Numbered from the stretch's first letter, positions 1 through 11,450 are shown. The stretch: DNA of 64,000 nt from Craterostigma plantagineum (GCA_027422505.1 JAPQWV010000051.1:3935501-3999500); one strand, 5' to 3'. Translations and numbers: made by a program. Notes: a model not told the origin generated them from the letters alone.

Positions 1-465
1 CCTCGTACTCGTCCATCCACTGTATGACCGTCCTCGGTTGGATCATACGGGAGACACAACTGCCATCTACAGGCAACCCCTACAAAATTCCTACGTCCTG
101 TAAAGTGACGGTCGCCTCCCCGACATAAAAATGAAACGTATGGGTCTCCTTCCTCCAATGCTTTACCAATGCTGTAATCAAATGAGGATCAACCCTCTGC
201 GACATACAGCTGTAGACGCTTTATAGACCCATATAGTTCAACTTATCTAATAAGCGACCGTGTAGAATATCCGGTGCTTCTCTCGTACCCACACAACATT
301 TTCTAAGAACCTAATCTTAATAGTCCTATTTATCGCACCCTCATCTGACGCCGAATCATTGCTACGATGATTTGACTGCATGTTCAACACCGAACTATCA
401 AGAGGTCCGTAAGAAGAATATAGATCCATTCTACAGAAAAAAAAAACGACGTCTAAATAAATCAA
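1..465 (-). pseudogene. Plant mobile domain (MAIN-like) gene fragment, broken
   Basis: Read on the minus strand, the segment carries the start of a plant mobile domain protein (PF10536 type, as in MAIN and the long-form PP7-like proteins). Seen: a GPLDSSVL motif near 400, then [16 protein letters not shown] and [13 protein letters not shown] near 155-70, followed by GLPVDG. These are the family's typical N-terminal landmarks in the right order. An in-frame TAG stands between GIL and GLPVDG, another stop follows NYMGL, and the GPLDSS part lies in a different frame from the rest. The gene therefore looks dead and runs off the left edge of the window. The family is often carried by transposons, so this may be a transposon-borne copy rather than a host gene; not resolvable here. 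Confidence 0.75.
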
Positions 466-469
466 TCAT

Positions 470-1000
470 GATTACTATTTTAACAATATCGACGATAAAA
501 CAAAATACTTCGAATATAAAAAGCATATAACGAGGCACGGGGACCGCTCACCTAAGGTAATCGCGCATAGAACGTCACGAGGGTCGAGGCGGTGGCTCGT
601 CGAGGCGGGCCGGCGGAGGCAGCAGGCGGCGGCAGCAGCAGGCAGCGGCGAGACGCGGCTGGCGGCGGCGGGTCGAGGGGGGCTGCTGCGGAGGACCTCG
701 TCAAGGCGGGACGGCGGTTCGCGGGGCGGCTTGTCGCGGCGGAGGACCTCGTCGAGCCGGGGCGGCGGCGGGCAGCAACACGTCAACGACAAAAGGGCGG
801 CAGATCGCGGCGGTGAACAGCAGGACACGGCAGTTAGCGCGGGGCGGGGTATCGCGGAGGGGGCCGCGTCGGCGGCGGCGGGCAGCAGGAGATCCTCGTG
901 GTTCGACGGAGGTCACGGAGGGGGGCGCGGGAAGTTCGGCGGCTCTTCTCGTCGTCTTCGTCTGTTCGTCTTCGTCGACCTAGGGTTTAAAAAACTGATC
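470..1000. other. CGG-rich, CpG-dense stretch without a credible gene
   Basis: Very GC-rich block (about 590-960) dominated by GGC/CGG triplets within an AT-rich neighbourhood. Overlapping open frames on both strands encode only low-complexity Gly/Arg/Ala or Pro strings, so I do not call a gene. It may be a diverged repeat or an old GC-rich transposon end. Confidence 0.5.
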
Positions 1001-1019
1001 TATCTCGTATGTATTGTAT

Positions 1020-1131
1020 ACGAGTTACGAGTTATAACTCGTAATAAGTTTATACGAGTTATGTCACGTGTCTAACTTTACCAGCTAGACCCGTAACTCG
1101 TATGAGTTATTTACGAGTTATATAACTCGTA
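1020..1131. repeat. Cluster of ACGAGTTA inverted repeats
   Basis: ACGAGTTA or its complement TAACTCGT occurs repeatedly within about 110 bp. It includes two perfect palindromes: ACGAGTTATAACTCGT (1027-1042, 16 bp) and ACGAGTTATATAACTCGT (1113-1130, 18 bp). Further half sites lie at about 1020, 1053 and 1093. This resembles the subterminal repeats of a hAT-type element, but no matching partner end was found. Confidence 0.7.
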
Positions 1132-1523
1132 AAAACAACTTAGGAAGATTGCTATTTATTAATGATTTTCCTTCCGGGTTTTATTTTGTAAATGCTTTAT
1201 TTTTTTTAATAATTTTATTAAAAATACCCAACCAAACTCTTTTACATGTTTACGGACTAAAATTAATTTTTTTTTCAGAATTATGTATTCATATCTTTGA
1301 CTGTCACCCACAACATTTTCAATATCGTGGTCCTATCACATCAATTCAGACAATTTGAGGAGTTTTTATCCCAAAATTTCGAAGCCCAAATTGAGATTGT
1401 TCTTAGATCATCTTTGCTTTAACGAATCTTTTGGTAATGAAAATATAATAATCCACCACAATCCAAAGTTTGACAAAAGCATGTTCTCCCAACCACAGAA
1501 GTGAAAAAATTGCATTTTTTTCC

Positions 1524-3486
1524 TCATATATTAAACTTTGAAGGGACATGATCAAAATCATCAAAATCAAATCTCTGTCGCTCCTTCCCAAGCTGTAAAA
1601 GTGAAATATATTAATCAAAGAGAAAGCAATTTTTCAGAAAAAGATGGAATCAAGATACTAAAAAGACAAAAAATGTAGGGTACCTTTCCTAGGTATGAAG
1701 GATCATAAGACATTGTTTCATTCATCGAAGTAAGCTTCTTGGACAGCATCATAATCCTGCATATTGTTAGGAGATGAATATATTTACATTATATGTTATG
1801 AGCAAATTTGCGAGTGAGATAACGATAATGACAGCGGTATTCAGGGAAGATCACACACTAACCTTTGGATTGAGGAATCGATTTTCTCAATCATGCCAGA
1901 GGTTTTGTATTGCTCGGGATCCTCCAAGAATCGAACCATTCCATCCTTTTGGTTAATTGTTGCGTAAATCTCGCCATCTTTGATCTAAAAAAGGCGAATA
2001 ATAGAAATCTCAATACTCTTGAAATAAGTTAATAGGTAAAAAAATCGCATTATTATTCACGGGTCAGTTACCATTTGAAGTACATGCATCTCGGCCTCCT
2101 TGGGTCCATTTAACTGAGCAGAGCTTGCAATGTCTTGGAGGGAGAGAGTCAAATACATCTGAGTTAATCTCTGAATATTGCGCTTGTACATGGAAGAAAC
2201 TACTTGTTTGACCAGCCCGAGATTGTTGTCCTGGAAATGGAAGTAAACATTGCATCACAAATGATGGTTGATAAATGCAATGAGGTTGGCCCATCTTTAC
2301 ATAATAAAGGGAAATATTGACAGAACTTACGCCTTCAAACTTGTCTCTGTTTGTTTGGACACATGTTTCAAGCTCTGATACTTTTCCGGTGCTATAAGCA
2401 TTTACCAGGTCAAGGTAAGGCTGTTCGAAAAGAAAAAGCGATAGAAAAAATTAGATCACCAAGAATGTAACTTGAGGGGGAAATGGCTCACATAATTTTA
2501 GAAGCATAGAAATCAAATAAGTAACCAAAGAACCAAAAGCTTATCGCCTAACTGTAGCACACCTGAGAGAAATTCTTCAGATTCCTTTGAGCTGCCGAAG
2601 AAGTGTACTTGGGGAAACTGGTTGAAAACTGCCATCCAAATGGACAAATATCATATTGAGATAATGCCGTTATATGACAAGAGCAAATATGTCAAGAATA
2701 AGATTTCGTAACACTGGACTAAATAATGGATTAAATTGTGTTACATAAGTTACGTTAACACAGGACAGGCCTACAGGATATTCATGGAGTTCAAAATTTA
2801 TTTCCCTAAAGACACGGAGATTGATTTGAACTCGACACTCGCATACATTCACTTGCAGAGTTAGAGAGATTATGAAATAAGACTGTTACGTATATAACAG
2901 AAGCAGCAACAAACATCTGAGCTGTACCTGTCCATGATGAATGAGTGAAACCAGTATGTATTTCTTGTAAGCTTCGACTGCTATTGCACTCAAGATGGAC
3001 ATAGGTGCCGTCACAACCTAAAAGCCAAAACAATGAAGAACAAGAAATGTTGTGTCACATTCAATAACAGAATATCAGTAACGACTAGGAATAGTAGGTA
3101 AGTATAAACAGATATGTTTCACCCACGTTGTGCAGAAGCTCCAAAGCTTTATGAAACAGCTTCTGGCCAATGCAAATCATCCCCCTAGCATGTTGATCAA
3201 CAATTAGATTTCAATTAGAACTCCAGTTTTATGATGCCTAGACATTTCATGCTACTAAAGTTCTTCCAAGAATCTAAAATATTCAAAGTAGACATATCGA
3301 CAGCTCTCTGATACAAGATGAGAAAAATATAGTACTGAGGTTTCTTTATGCTGCTACGTTATAGAAACAGAGAAGTCTTGCAAGACAATTAAAATCAGCA
3401 ACAGCATCTTGTGATAAAAATTCTTAAAAAGAGTTTCAAGTAAATCAAGTTATAGAGAGGTCAAGAAGCAGAAGCAATATCATTAA

Positions 3487-3548
<62 letters not shown>

Positions 3549-5076
3549 CTCACCCATAGTAACAATAAAGAAAAAGATCACGTGGCTGATCTACATCGAA
3601 AATGTCATCCTCCAGAATTGAAACACCGGTTTTATAGAACTTGGACAACAAGCAGAGAAGAAGAAAATCGGGATGCAAAGTTGTTAGTTGTTCAGAGGAT
3701 GTCTGAAGCTTCCTAAGAGCAGTCAACATTGGAGCCACACCTCGGATGGGATCTTCAAGAAGCAAAACTTGGTCCTTGAACCTTTTACAAACAGACACAA
3801 CTGCATATGAAGACATCAAGGGGATTAGAAATCAGTAACAAACATAATTACTGAAACCAAAAACAGAATTTGTAACAGAACTAAAACCGCCCTAGTAATA
3901 GCTATTCAATTATAGGAAAAAGTAAGAAAAATAAACGCCAGTCGCCAACATCGCAAATGATTTTAATTGGACTGAAAAATCTGGATACAGCAATACTTCT
4001 AATATAACGAAAATAAGTCGACTCTACGAATGACATTTTTCTATCATTAAGAGAAAACGAATACAAATCGCCTCTGCTAGCATCGGTTTCAAAAAAAAAT
4101 TACTAAAATAGGTGGTACAGACGACAAATATTATGTAGTAAGAAGTTTTCCTATGGAATTAGTAAGTACATTTCTCAGGTGCCAGGCGAATTTGCTCTGC
4201 AGCACAAGCATTGATAAACCTTGCTATAGAGAACACAGCCTCACTTGCTTGCTCTTTGGCGATTGGACCAGATGTGCAAGCCTCTCTGATACAAAATGAG
4301 AACATTAAATTGTAAGAAAGGTAGCAGGAGAAGAACAACAAAAATCTGAAAGAACATACAATAAACATAAGCAGACAATGTCGGCAAAAAATCAAACCAG
4401 ATACCACTCTAAAATCAATGCCGAAAGAGAACAACCCCAAAAGGTAAAACAGAACAAGCATAGGTGATGTAAACTTGGTTTTCCTTGCCTTGGCCCATCA
4501 ATGCTGTGGTTAGAATCAATGTCATAAGAAACCATTCAAAAGGAATAGAATTGACCTAGAAGAGCCTCGTGGTGAAAACTGTCCACACCAACTAATTGCT
4601 CATTGCTTTCAAATAATTACTTTCATTAAGCCAATTCAGGGAATTCCGCAAAAACGTCTATCAAAACCCTAGCTGAAAGCAAGATCGAGCCAAAAAACCC
4701 TCATCAAGTTAACAGAATTCCATGCTATACATACGATACGAGCAAAGAAGACGCAATCACTCGTGACTCACACTATACATCCGACTCCAAGCTCCAGCCA
4801 ACACAAAAATTAGAAAATAAAAAAAAAAAAAAAAAAAAACGCAAAAGCATAAAAAGGTAGTAAAAGAGAGAAGAATTACAATATGTATAAGTATCCGAGG
4901 GAATGAACCGATGCGTCAAGTCGATTCAAAAGAGGAGCGAGGCGAGTGGACTCTGTTTGGAGTAAATCCTCGGACTGCTTCAAGAACTGCCGTAGCTGAT
5001 TCAAATCGCCGTCGTTGCTCGACAGTCCTTGGATTTGAGCCACCAACGACTCCGGCGAGGTCATATTCAGATTCAT
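1524..5076 (-). CDS. CSN3: COP9 signalosome complex subunit 3
   Basis: Subunit of the nuclear COP9 signalosome, which removes NEDD8 from cullin-RING ligases and in plants represses photomorphogenesis. Eleven exons join in frame: 4880-5076, 4170-4285, 3554-3800, 3127-3184, 2928-3017, 2563-2628, 2331-2420, 2072-2230, 1863-1984, 1684-1756 and 1524-1592, giving 428 residues, close to the roughly 425 of Arabidopsis CSN3. Family landmarks are [15 protein letters not shown] early, [40 protein letters not shown] in the middle, and the C-terminal PCI region with [25 protein letters not shown] and the tail [11 protein letters not shown]. All introns have GT and AG borders. Intron 3 carries a long AT microsatellite. 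The start ATG fits the family N-terminus ([15 protein letters not shown] follows two residues later). No lesion was seen. Confidence 0.95.
3490..3547. repeat. (AT)n microsatellite in CSN3 intron 3
   Basis: About 29 uninterrupted AT units directly downstream of the CSN3 exon 3 donor. Likely polymorphic in length. Confidence 0.95.
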
Positions 5077-5301
5077 CGCCTATTGATCGCTCGTCACAGT
5101 TCCTTCAACGCACACTTCGCTGCTACGGAAATAGCTCACAGGATTTCTTCCAAGCCCTTCTTTGATGCCCTATTAATAGCTTTGATGAATGAATACGAAA
5201 ATTTCGCAAAACAGTGCCAAGTCCTTTTTAAATAAAAATCAAATAATGAAAATAAAAACTGGTGTAAACTATGAGTAAAACTAAATGAGTAAAACTAAAA
5301 C

Positions 5302-5600
5302 TGGAATTTCGGCCGGGCCTACGCGGGCCGAACTGGAATTTCGGCCGGGCCTGTGCGGGCCGAACTGGAATTTCGACCGGGCCCATGTTGATCGGCCCGA
5401 ACACAGTCCGGCCGAAATTATTGTTCGGCCCGTGCGCAGCCCGGTCGAAAATTTCGTTCGAATTTCCTTATCGATCGATCGTTCGAATTTATTTGTGTAT
5501 GTAGTTTTCAGTATTTCGTAAAAGGTCATAAGGCAAAGAGGTCATTTTCAAGACCTTTAGGGGCAGTAACTAGGAAAAAGGGGGCGGTGAATAGCAATCC
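5302..5600. mobile_element. Truncated MITE related to the 11.6-12.4 kb element
   Basis: The right end (TAGGAAAAAGGGGGCGGTGA, then ATAGCAATCC) and the preceding TTTGTGTATGTAGTTTTCAG match the right arm of the long-TIR element at 11579-12370, but no left terminal repeat is present. The left part holds three tandem units of about 31 bp (GGAATTTCGGCCGGGCC...) at 5309-5400. Probably a 5'-deleted copy of the same family. Confidence 0.65.
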
Positions 5601-6198
5601 CCTGTTTTTCGGTTTACGTAATTTGTTTCTCTGTTGATGAAAGCTTTATTCACTCTAACAGATCAGAAGATCGAATACTAACAGAAAGGCCTCCTCGATT
5701 ATTTTTAGCCCCTAGCGTAAAATCATTCTTAGTAATTTCAACTACGTAGCATATAAAAATATATAATGTTAGATTTATGTTAATTTAAAATAGTTCATTG
5801 AAATTATAATTGTTTATAAGTTAAAAATTAAGGGATTTTTACACATAAATACCTATTTGGATAAAACTTGTAATTTAGTATCATGTCAGGATTTTCTTAT
5901 ATGTAGATACCTAGACATGCCCAAAATCAACAGTAACCGGCGGTTTAACCGTCCAACAGCCGGTTACGGAACCGCCGGTAACTGTAACCGGCAACCGTAA
6001 ATGGCCGGTTACGGATTTGACCAACCGCCGGTTGAAAACCGCCAGTTAGGAGGTTAACCGGCGGTTTCATATTTAAAAAAAAAAATTCAAAATTTGAATT
6101 TTTCCGCCGTGGTTTTAAAAAAAAAAAAAAAAGAAGAATTAGCCGTTGTAACCGGCGGTTACCAACGGCTACATAAATTTTTATCTTTAAATTCCACC

Positions 6199-6202
<4 letters not shown>

Positions 6203-6273
<71 letters not shown>
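6203..6273. repeat. (CT)n microsatellite in the hAT leader
   Basis: About 35 CT units, followed by a CCG/CCA-rich stretch up to about 6540. Open frames across this block are low-complexity and are not annotated as genes. Confidence 0.95.
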
Positions 6274-6277
<4 letters not shown>

Positions 6278-6638
6278 CCGCCCGCCGCTGCAGCCGCACC
6301 GCCGCCCACCGCCGCCCATCGCCGTCGTGCCGCCACACCACCGCCGCCCACCGCTGTCGCCGGACCACCGCCGCCCACCACCACCGCCCACCGTTGCCGC
6401 CGCCCACCACCGCCGCGCCGCAACCGTGCCGCCCACCAGCCTACCACCGCGCCGCCGCATCGTCGCCGCCCGGCTGCCCGCCCCCACCACCGCCGCCCAT
6501 CACCGACCACCACCACCGCACCACCGCCCGCCGCGCCGACGTTTCGTTTCGCGAAAACGCTTGGTATCTTTTTTTTGTCGCTTTCAGTTTTTTATCTAAC
6601 CATATTTTTCGTCTTCGCCGTGTGTAGAGTATTTTTAG

Positions 6639-7388
6639 ATGGATCGTGGTGGTGGCCGACGTGGTTCTCGTGCAACGAGGGCCAGCAAAGGGAAGCAAGT
6701 CGTTAGTAGTTCATCGCAAAATAACTACCAACAATACGACCCGAACGAGTTGTTGGATCTCGCCGACGTGCTCGGCGACGACTTGAATGAGGACGTACTC
6801 GATCGAGCGCATGGCTCTTTAAAGGAGCTCTTTAAAGAGTATAAGCCCGATTTTGGACACGACTCGTCTCGATCGGGATCGGGGCGCGGTCAATCTAGTT
6901 CTACTACTAGTCAATCTTCACGATTAGCTGACTACTACGACATCGTCAACGCACACAAGCGTCCAAGGTCCTCCCAAAATCCCTATATAGAACTCGATAA
7001 CTTTATGTCGACGACTTTCGAGTTCGAGGACGAAGATGAGTTCAACGTCCTTAGATGGTGGTCGAGGGTGTCGCCAACGTATCCAACATTGGCGAGGATC
7101 GCTAGGGAGATCCTTGCCGTCCCGGTCTCGACCGTCGTGGTGGAGCATGCTTTTAGCGTGGGCGGTTTGACCTTGAGCGAGAAGCGTTCGAACTTGAGTG
7201 TCGACAACCTCGAGTACCAATGTCTTCTCGACGATTGGACTCGAGCCGTCGCACCCAAGATGAGCGTGCCAGCGACTCGCCCGACGACCTTTTCGAGGAC
7301 ACCACCAGCACTGAGACAAGCGGCGGCAACGGCGGCGGCGACGACGAGGATTATTAGAGGCATTCGGCGAGGCGTGGACTCCACATAA
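6639..7388 (+). CDS. hAT transposase remnant (dimerisation domain, core deleted)
   Basis: 249-residue open frame. Residues 1-90 are a basic, Ser/Gln-rich N-terminus. From about 95 the text matches the C-terminal end of Ac/RICESLEEPER-like hAT transposases: ELDNFMSTTFEF, then RWWSRVSPTYPTLARIA, EILAVPVSTVVVEHAFS and LSEKRSNLSVDNLEY. These are the conserved motifs of the hAT C-terminal dimerisation region (PF05699). The BED zinc finger and the catalytic Asp/Asp/Glu core that should lie between are missing, so the protein cannot cut DNA. It could at most dimerise with a complete transposase. Several short introns seem to follow downstream (tandem repeat at 7399-7670). Confidence 0.75.
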   Translation: MDRGGGRRGSRATRASKGKQVVSSSSQNNYQQYDPNELLDLADVLGDDLNEDVLDRAHGSLKELFKEYKPDFGHDSSRSGSGRGQSSSTTSQSSRLADYYDIVNAHKRPRSSQNPYIELDNFMSTTFEFEDEDEFNVLRWWSRVSPTYPTLARIAREILAVPVSTVVVEHAFSVGGLTLSEKRSNLSVDNLEYQCLLDDWTRAVAPKMSVPATRPTTFSRTPPALRQAAATAAATTRIIRGIRRGVDST

Positions 7389-7398
7389 ACAAACAAGC

Positions 7399-7670
7399 CC
7401 GAAAAAAGATAAGTATCCAACTCTTATATTTTTTTGCGTACAAATATTTATTATGTTTATATTGCTAACTAATGAATTGTTATTTTCAGGTACTAATTTA
7501 TTTGAACAAGTCTATTACGACGACGAAGCCCGAAAAAGATAAGTATCCAACTCTTATATTTTTTTGCGTACAAATGTTTACACGGCTAACTAATGAATTG
7601 TTATTTCAGGTACTAATTGATTGGAAGCCTATTACGACGAGTCACGACGAATCCCGAAAAAAGATAAGTA
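7399..7670 (+). repeat. Tandem exon-intron duplication at the 3' part of the hAT gene
   Basis: The unit starts CCCGAAAAA(A)GATAAGTATCC, runs through an intron-like TTATATTTTTTTGCGTACAA segment and a TTTCAG acceptor, then reads GGTACTAATT. It begins at about 7399, 7528 and 7651, giving periods of about 129 and 123 bp with the third copy partial. Each unit contains a donor-like GATAAGT and an acceptor-like CAG, so exon and intron were duplicated together. Confidence 0.75.
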
Positions 7671-9266
7671 AATATTTCTATAGTTGCTTCTTGTTCTTCT
7701 TTTAAAATTAAACTTATAATGTAACTCATGTTTATGCAGGTTTTTATAGGGAAGAAGATTACGAAGAAGAGGAGTTTCGGTAAGTGCAAGTAAGTTAGCA
7801 ACGTGTGATCTCCGGATGCTTTGACGGATCATAATTGATAGTTGATTCGTTAAAGCTCCATAGATCATTCGCTGCTTTCTCGCCTACTCTTGCGGAAGCC
7901 CGCAAAATCGAAGAATCGTCCGTGGTGGGCTTCAACAAGTTCAGGCGTCAGCCGCGCTAGGTAACTTTCGCTTGGGAGTTCGGCGTCTGAACTTGCTGGA
8001 GCCTTTCTCGGACGAAGTTCCGGACGAAGACTGATTTAATTTACATTTATGTATTGTATTGTAGTTGGTTATTAAAATTTTGTACTACAAGTTCATTGTA
8101 AAATGTAGATTTTTTCGGAGTGTCTTGCAAATAATATAGTACATTTTGAACACAATTGATTCGATCAAATAATATATACTAAATCAAACTTTATTCAAAC
8201 ACATAAGGTATTAAATAAAATAAAAAATAAATGGCGGTTGTGACCGCCGGTTAACCGCAACCGGCGGTTGGTCAACCTCGGGTTAGTCTAACCGGCAACT
8301 GGGGGCGGCTAACCGGCAACCGCCCCCGGCCGGTTAGACGCGCCAACCGCCGGTTACGGTTAACCGCCGTAACCGGCGGTTGGGCATGCTATAGGTACCT
8401 AATAGAATAAATTTTTTGCACATAGGTACCCGAACCCCGCAAGTACACCATACAACACATTTGGGTACCCTATATCAACATATTTGAGTACCCTATATAA
8501 CATGAAATGGTACGACGTATGCTACATTTAGGTAAGCCCTTTGTAACACACTGGTATGCCGTAGGTACGACGTATGCTACATTTAGGTACCCTATATCAA
8601 CGTGTTATGGTACGCAATATACACACAGAAAGGTACGGCATGACTAAAGAAACTAATAAAAATTAAATCGGGTACCTATCTGTAAAATTTTCTGACATGT
8701 GTACCTATTTGTAAAAAATTTATTCAATTGGGTATTTATGTGTAGATGTACCTAAAATTAAGGATATAAGAGTTAACTAAATATAATAATTCCTTAAAAG
8801 GTAGTTGTTGCTTTTTAAATTTTATTTATTATATTTTGTGAAATTGACAGACCAATTGACAGTTTATAACCCACCCAACGCTTAATAAAATAGAATAGAT
8901 ATTATGTTTCGAAATAAAGATATTAAAATTAGGGTTTGGAATTCATTCGATTTTACGACGCGTCGAAGATGCAGAGCTTGACTCGTTCTTTTATCACATG
9001 AATAAGATAGAAAAAAATCGCAAAACAACGGCTATGATAAAGATTCAAAAGGCGAACGCTGGGATGTTACTTTTCCACAATAATCTTCGACTTTGTCGTA
9101 AGAGAACGAAATAAGGGAGAAAACTCAAAATCGTCTCCTTTGTTTACCCAAGAACTTTGTTACCTTTGAACTAATTTGATCCACACAAAACATCGCAGAC
9201 TAAATTGATCCTGCGTAAACAACGGAGACTATTTTGGGTTTTCTTTCACGAAATAACGAAAAAATA

Positions 9267-11450
9267 TCACGGTACAATGAGCTCGGGCGCCTCGGCTTCA
9301 AAAGATACCAACGAACTGCGAACTTTAGCGACGCAATTGTCCAAGCGATTACACATTGATTTTTTTTTAACCTGAGGAGTTCCGAGGTTCGATCAAATGC
9401 GCCTACATATAGTAGGGATAAGTTGGTCTCATGAGTTAAGCAAAACGAACAACAATAGACTTATTTTATCAAGAATTGCTAGCACAGTCAATGTCTTGGC
9501 GTTGTTCTATGTTTTGATGCAAGCAATATATGTGATGAAAAACATGATAGGAAAAAGAAGGTTCCATAAAATTTATACACTTACTGAAAGGCTCTTCATG
9601 AGAAGATGCTCGACGTCTTCGACTGCGAGCTTTGTTTGTTCGCGATGAGGCTTAGTAGGATTTTTCTATCCTCGGATGACCGACTGCAGAAAGAAAAATG
9701 ATGAGGTATATTCAGAAAACATAAGCATTTTGATCTGCAGATATTTTAAGACAAAAAGCTATTCACTGAGACCCGAGAGTCAAAGAATACACAATGCGTT
9801 GGATTTCTAGAAAATTGGGTGGAATGGAAGAAAGACGTTGAACGTCACAAGCATTAATTACTCAAAGACAAAAGATTATCTTGATCTTTGAAAGAAAAAT
9901 GTGTTTTTGAAGCTTCACGTGACAAATGACATATAGGAGGAGCAGCGCATCTGTCACTTACTGTATACAGCTTCAGAAGTTGAAATTGTGCTCGACAAAG
10001 GAATGTAAGTGAATTACACATTATGCAAAGATGTTTATGAGCGCAAACAAGTTAAGACTTGACAATTTGTAATACGGGACATACTTAATTTTTTGTCAAG
10101 CCCATTCAGGCAACACTTGCAGACGAGCAACTTACAATTGGATGCACAAGAAGTTCACCAAAGTTGAAGATGTTGTCGCCCAGCAAGTCCTAATAGGACA
10201 AGGATCGACATCAGTTAACTTGCAGCAACTACAACAAGAATACATGAATATATAACAGTGTTATACGGTCACGGTAAAAAGACACATGCGACATGATGCA
10301 ATAAATAACGGTACAACTCTCTACAATCTTTCAGAAAACTACATTATATCCAAAGGCTAAAAAGGTATACCACGTACCAGTTTAAACAACTCTGATAGGG
10401 ACATTACTGATGTGTAAGCAAAAGAGCACTTTCGTAGAACTCTGCGAATTCTTGATGGGATTTATGGTATTGAGATTAGACCTAATAGAAGCTGGCATAC
10501 ACAGAAGGATCAACATCAGTCATGCTATCAAGTGCCATCTTCCCCACCTATAAAAGAGACTTGCACTCTTTTTCTTTGCTCAAACTTGAATAAAGCAATC
10601 TGCATTCGATATAAACTATAGGCTCTATTAGGCGTGAATCTCGGGTATTCATAAATTTTTCGATCACTCCTCGAAGAAAACGAACAGCAACAACCTTCTT
10701 GGAGTATTGAGAAGGTTGATCTTTGTCTCAAAGTCTGTTATGAGACTGTGGTAGAGCCGTATTAGGGAATTTTCAGTCTAGTAAAAGAAAAAGAATAGGC
10801 ATTAAACAAAAACTAATTTGGCGGAAAAACGGGTACATGCAGTTCCTTGAATCCATGTACCAAGAAAATCTTATCTAGACATGCACACAATGTACTAAAA
10901 TGTCAACCACAAAGCACCACTTTGAAACCCATATACCAAAGGCAGCATAACATACTTAAGAAAGAAACCCAAAGCTAAATCTCTGCTGCAAGTTGATGCA
11001 GCCTCCTATGAGTAGAAAACATATCACTGAAGAACAACATGATCGAAAACATACTTTCTGCACAGGCTCTGTATTTCAATTAATTTAAGTTCACTAATAC
11101 CATGAAGACAACATGATAGAAATATTTTCAATCATAACATGACTACATTACGATCCCAAACGAGAAGAAATCGGAAAAATCCTACAACATATGCTATTCA
11201 ACCCGAAAATCAAATTGCCTAAGGGTCAACGAAGCATGCAGATACAAGAAGATGAATCTAAGAAACAAGAAAAAAAAAGGTTTCCTCCAACACCTGAAGG
11301 CTGAAAGGCAGGGAGGACCATGAACTGTTCGAGCTTATGCGTGAGCTGATGCCATAATTTTGTCTGATACAGATCTGAAAGAGAATCATACCGCTCAGAT
11401 AGCTCGGAATGAGCAATTCGATGAATCGTCAGGACATGGAGAGCGGCCAT
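9267..11450 (-). pseudogene. RPN9: 26S proteasome regulatory subunit RPN9 (PSMD13) pseudogene
   Basis: Decayed but recognisable RPN9, a PCI-domain subunit of the 26S proteasome lid. Minus-strand pieces occur in family order. They are a start exon (MAALHVL...LYQTKLWHQLTHKLEQF, from 11450), TDFETKINLL (about 10730), GVIEKF...QIALFKFEQ in shifted frames (about 10690-10570), LDSMTDVDPSVYASFY then QEFAEFYESALL (about 10535-10425), LLGDNIFNFGELLVHPI (10199-10136), QTKLAVEDVEHLLMKSLS (about 9640-9585) and the C-terminal exon ending EAEAPELIVP at 9267. Lesions include TAG and TAA in place of the W and S codons after ASFY, and frameshifts in the third piece. Donor sequences GTAAGT survive at 10135 and 9584, so this is an unprocessed copy, not a retrocopy. 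Confidence 0.88.

Larger units (their letters stand above)
5912..8391 (+). mobile_element. Internally deleted hAT transposon with 8-bp target duplication
   Basis: Ends read TAGACATGCCCAA (left) and, reverse-complemented, TAGCATGCCCAACC (right). They are flanked by near-identical 8-bp direct repeats TAGATACC (5904-5911) and TAGGTACC (8392-8399), as expected for hAT. Both subterminal regions (5930-6065 and 8231-8390) are packed with ACCGGCGGTT-type motifs in both orientations, the usual transposase binding arrangement. Inside are a CT microsatellite, a CCG-rich leader and a shortened transposase frame. At about 2.5 kb it is shorter than complete hAT elements and lacks the catalytic core, so it is non-autonomous. 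Confidence 0.8.
5846..8745. mobile_element. Older inverted-repeat element that hosts the hAT insertion
   Basis: The outer borders are imperfect inverted repeats of about 80 bp. The left side reads TTTACACATAAATACCTATT...ATGTCAG...TTTCTTATATGTAGATACC, and the right side, reverse-complemented, reads CTACACATAAATACCCAATT...ATGTCAGAAAATTTTACAGA. The right half (8400-8660) carries short tandem units such as GGTACCCTATATCAAC and GGTACGACGTATGCTACATT. The hAT element at 5912-8391 sits inside, near its left end. No coding region of its own was seen. Confidence 0.6.

Noticed and set aside
592..916. Open frames of 70-117 codons on both strands in the CGG-rich block
   Set aside because: Overlapping low-complexity Gly/Arg/Ala and Pro frames on both strands are what GC-rich triplet DNA gives by chance.
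6094..6627. 177-codon frame over the CT microsatellite and CCG block
   Set aside because: Ser-Leu repeats followed by Pro/His/Ala repeats come directly from the microsatellite; no family similarity.
9267..11450. Processed (retro) pseudogene for RPN9
   Set aside because: Exon pieces are separated and keep splice donors, so the copy is not derived from spliced RNA.
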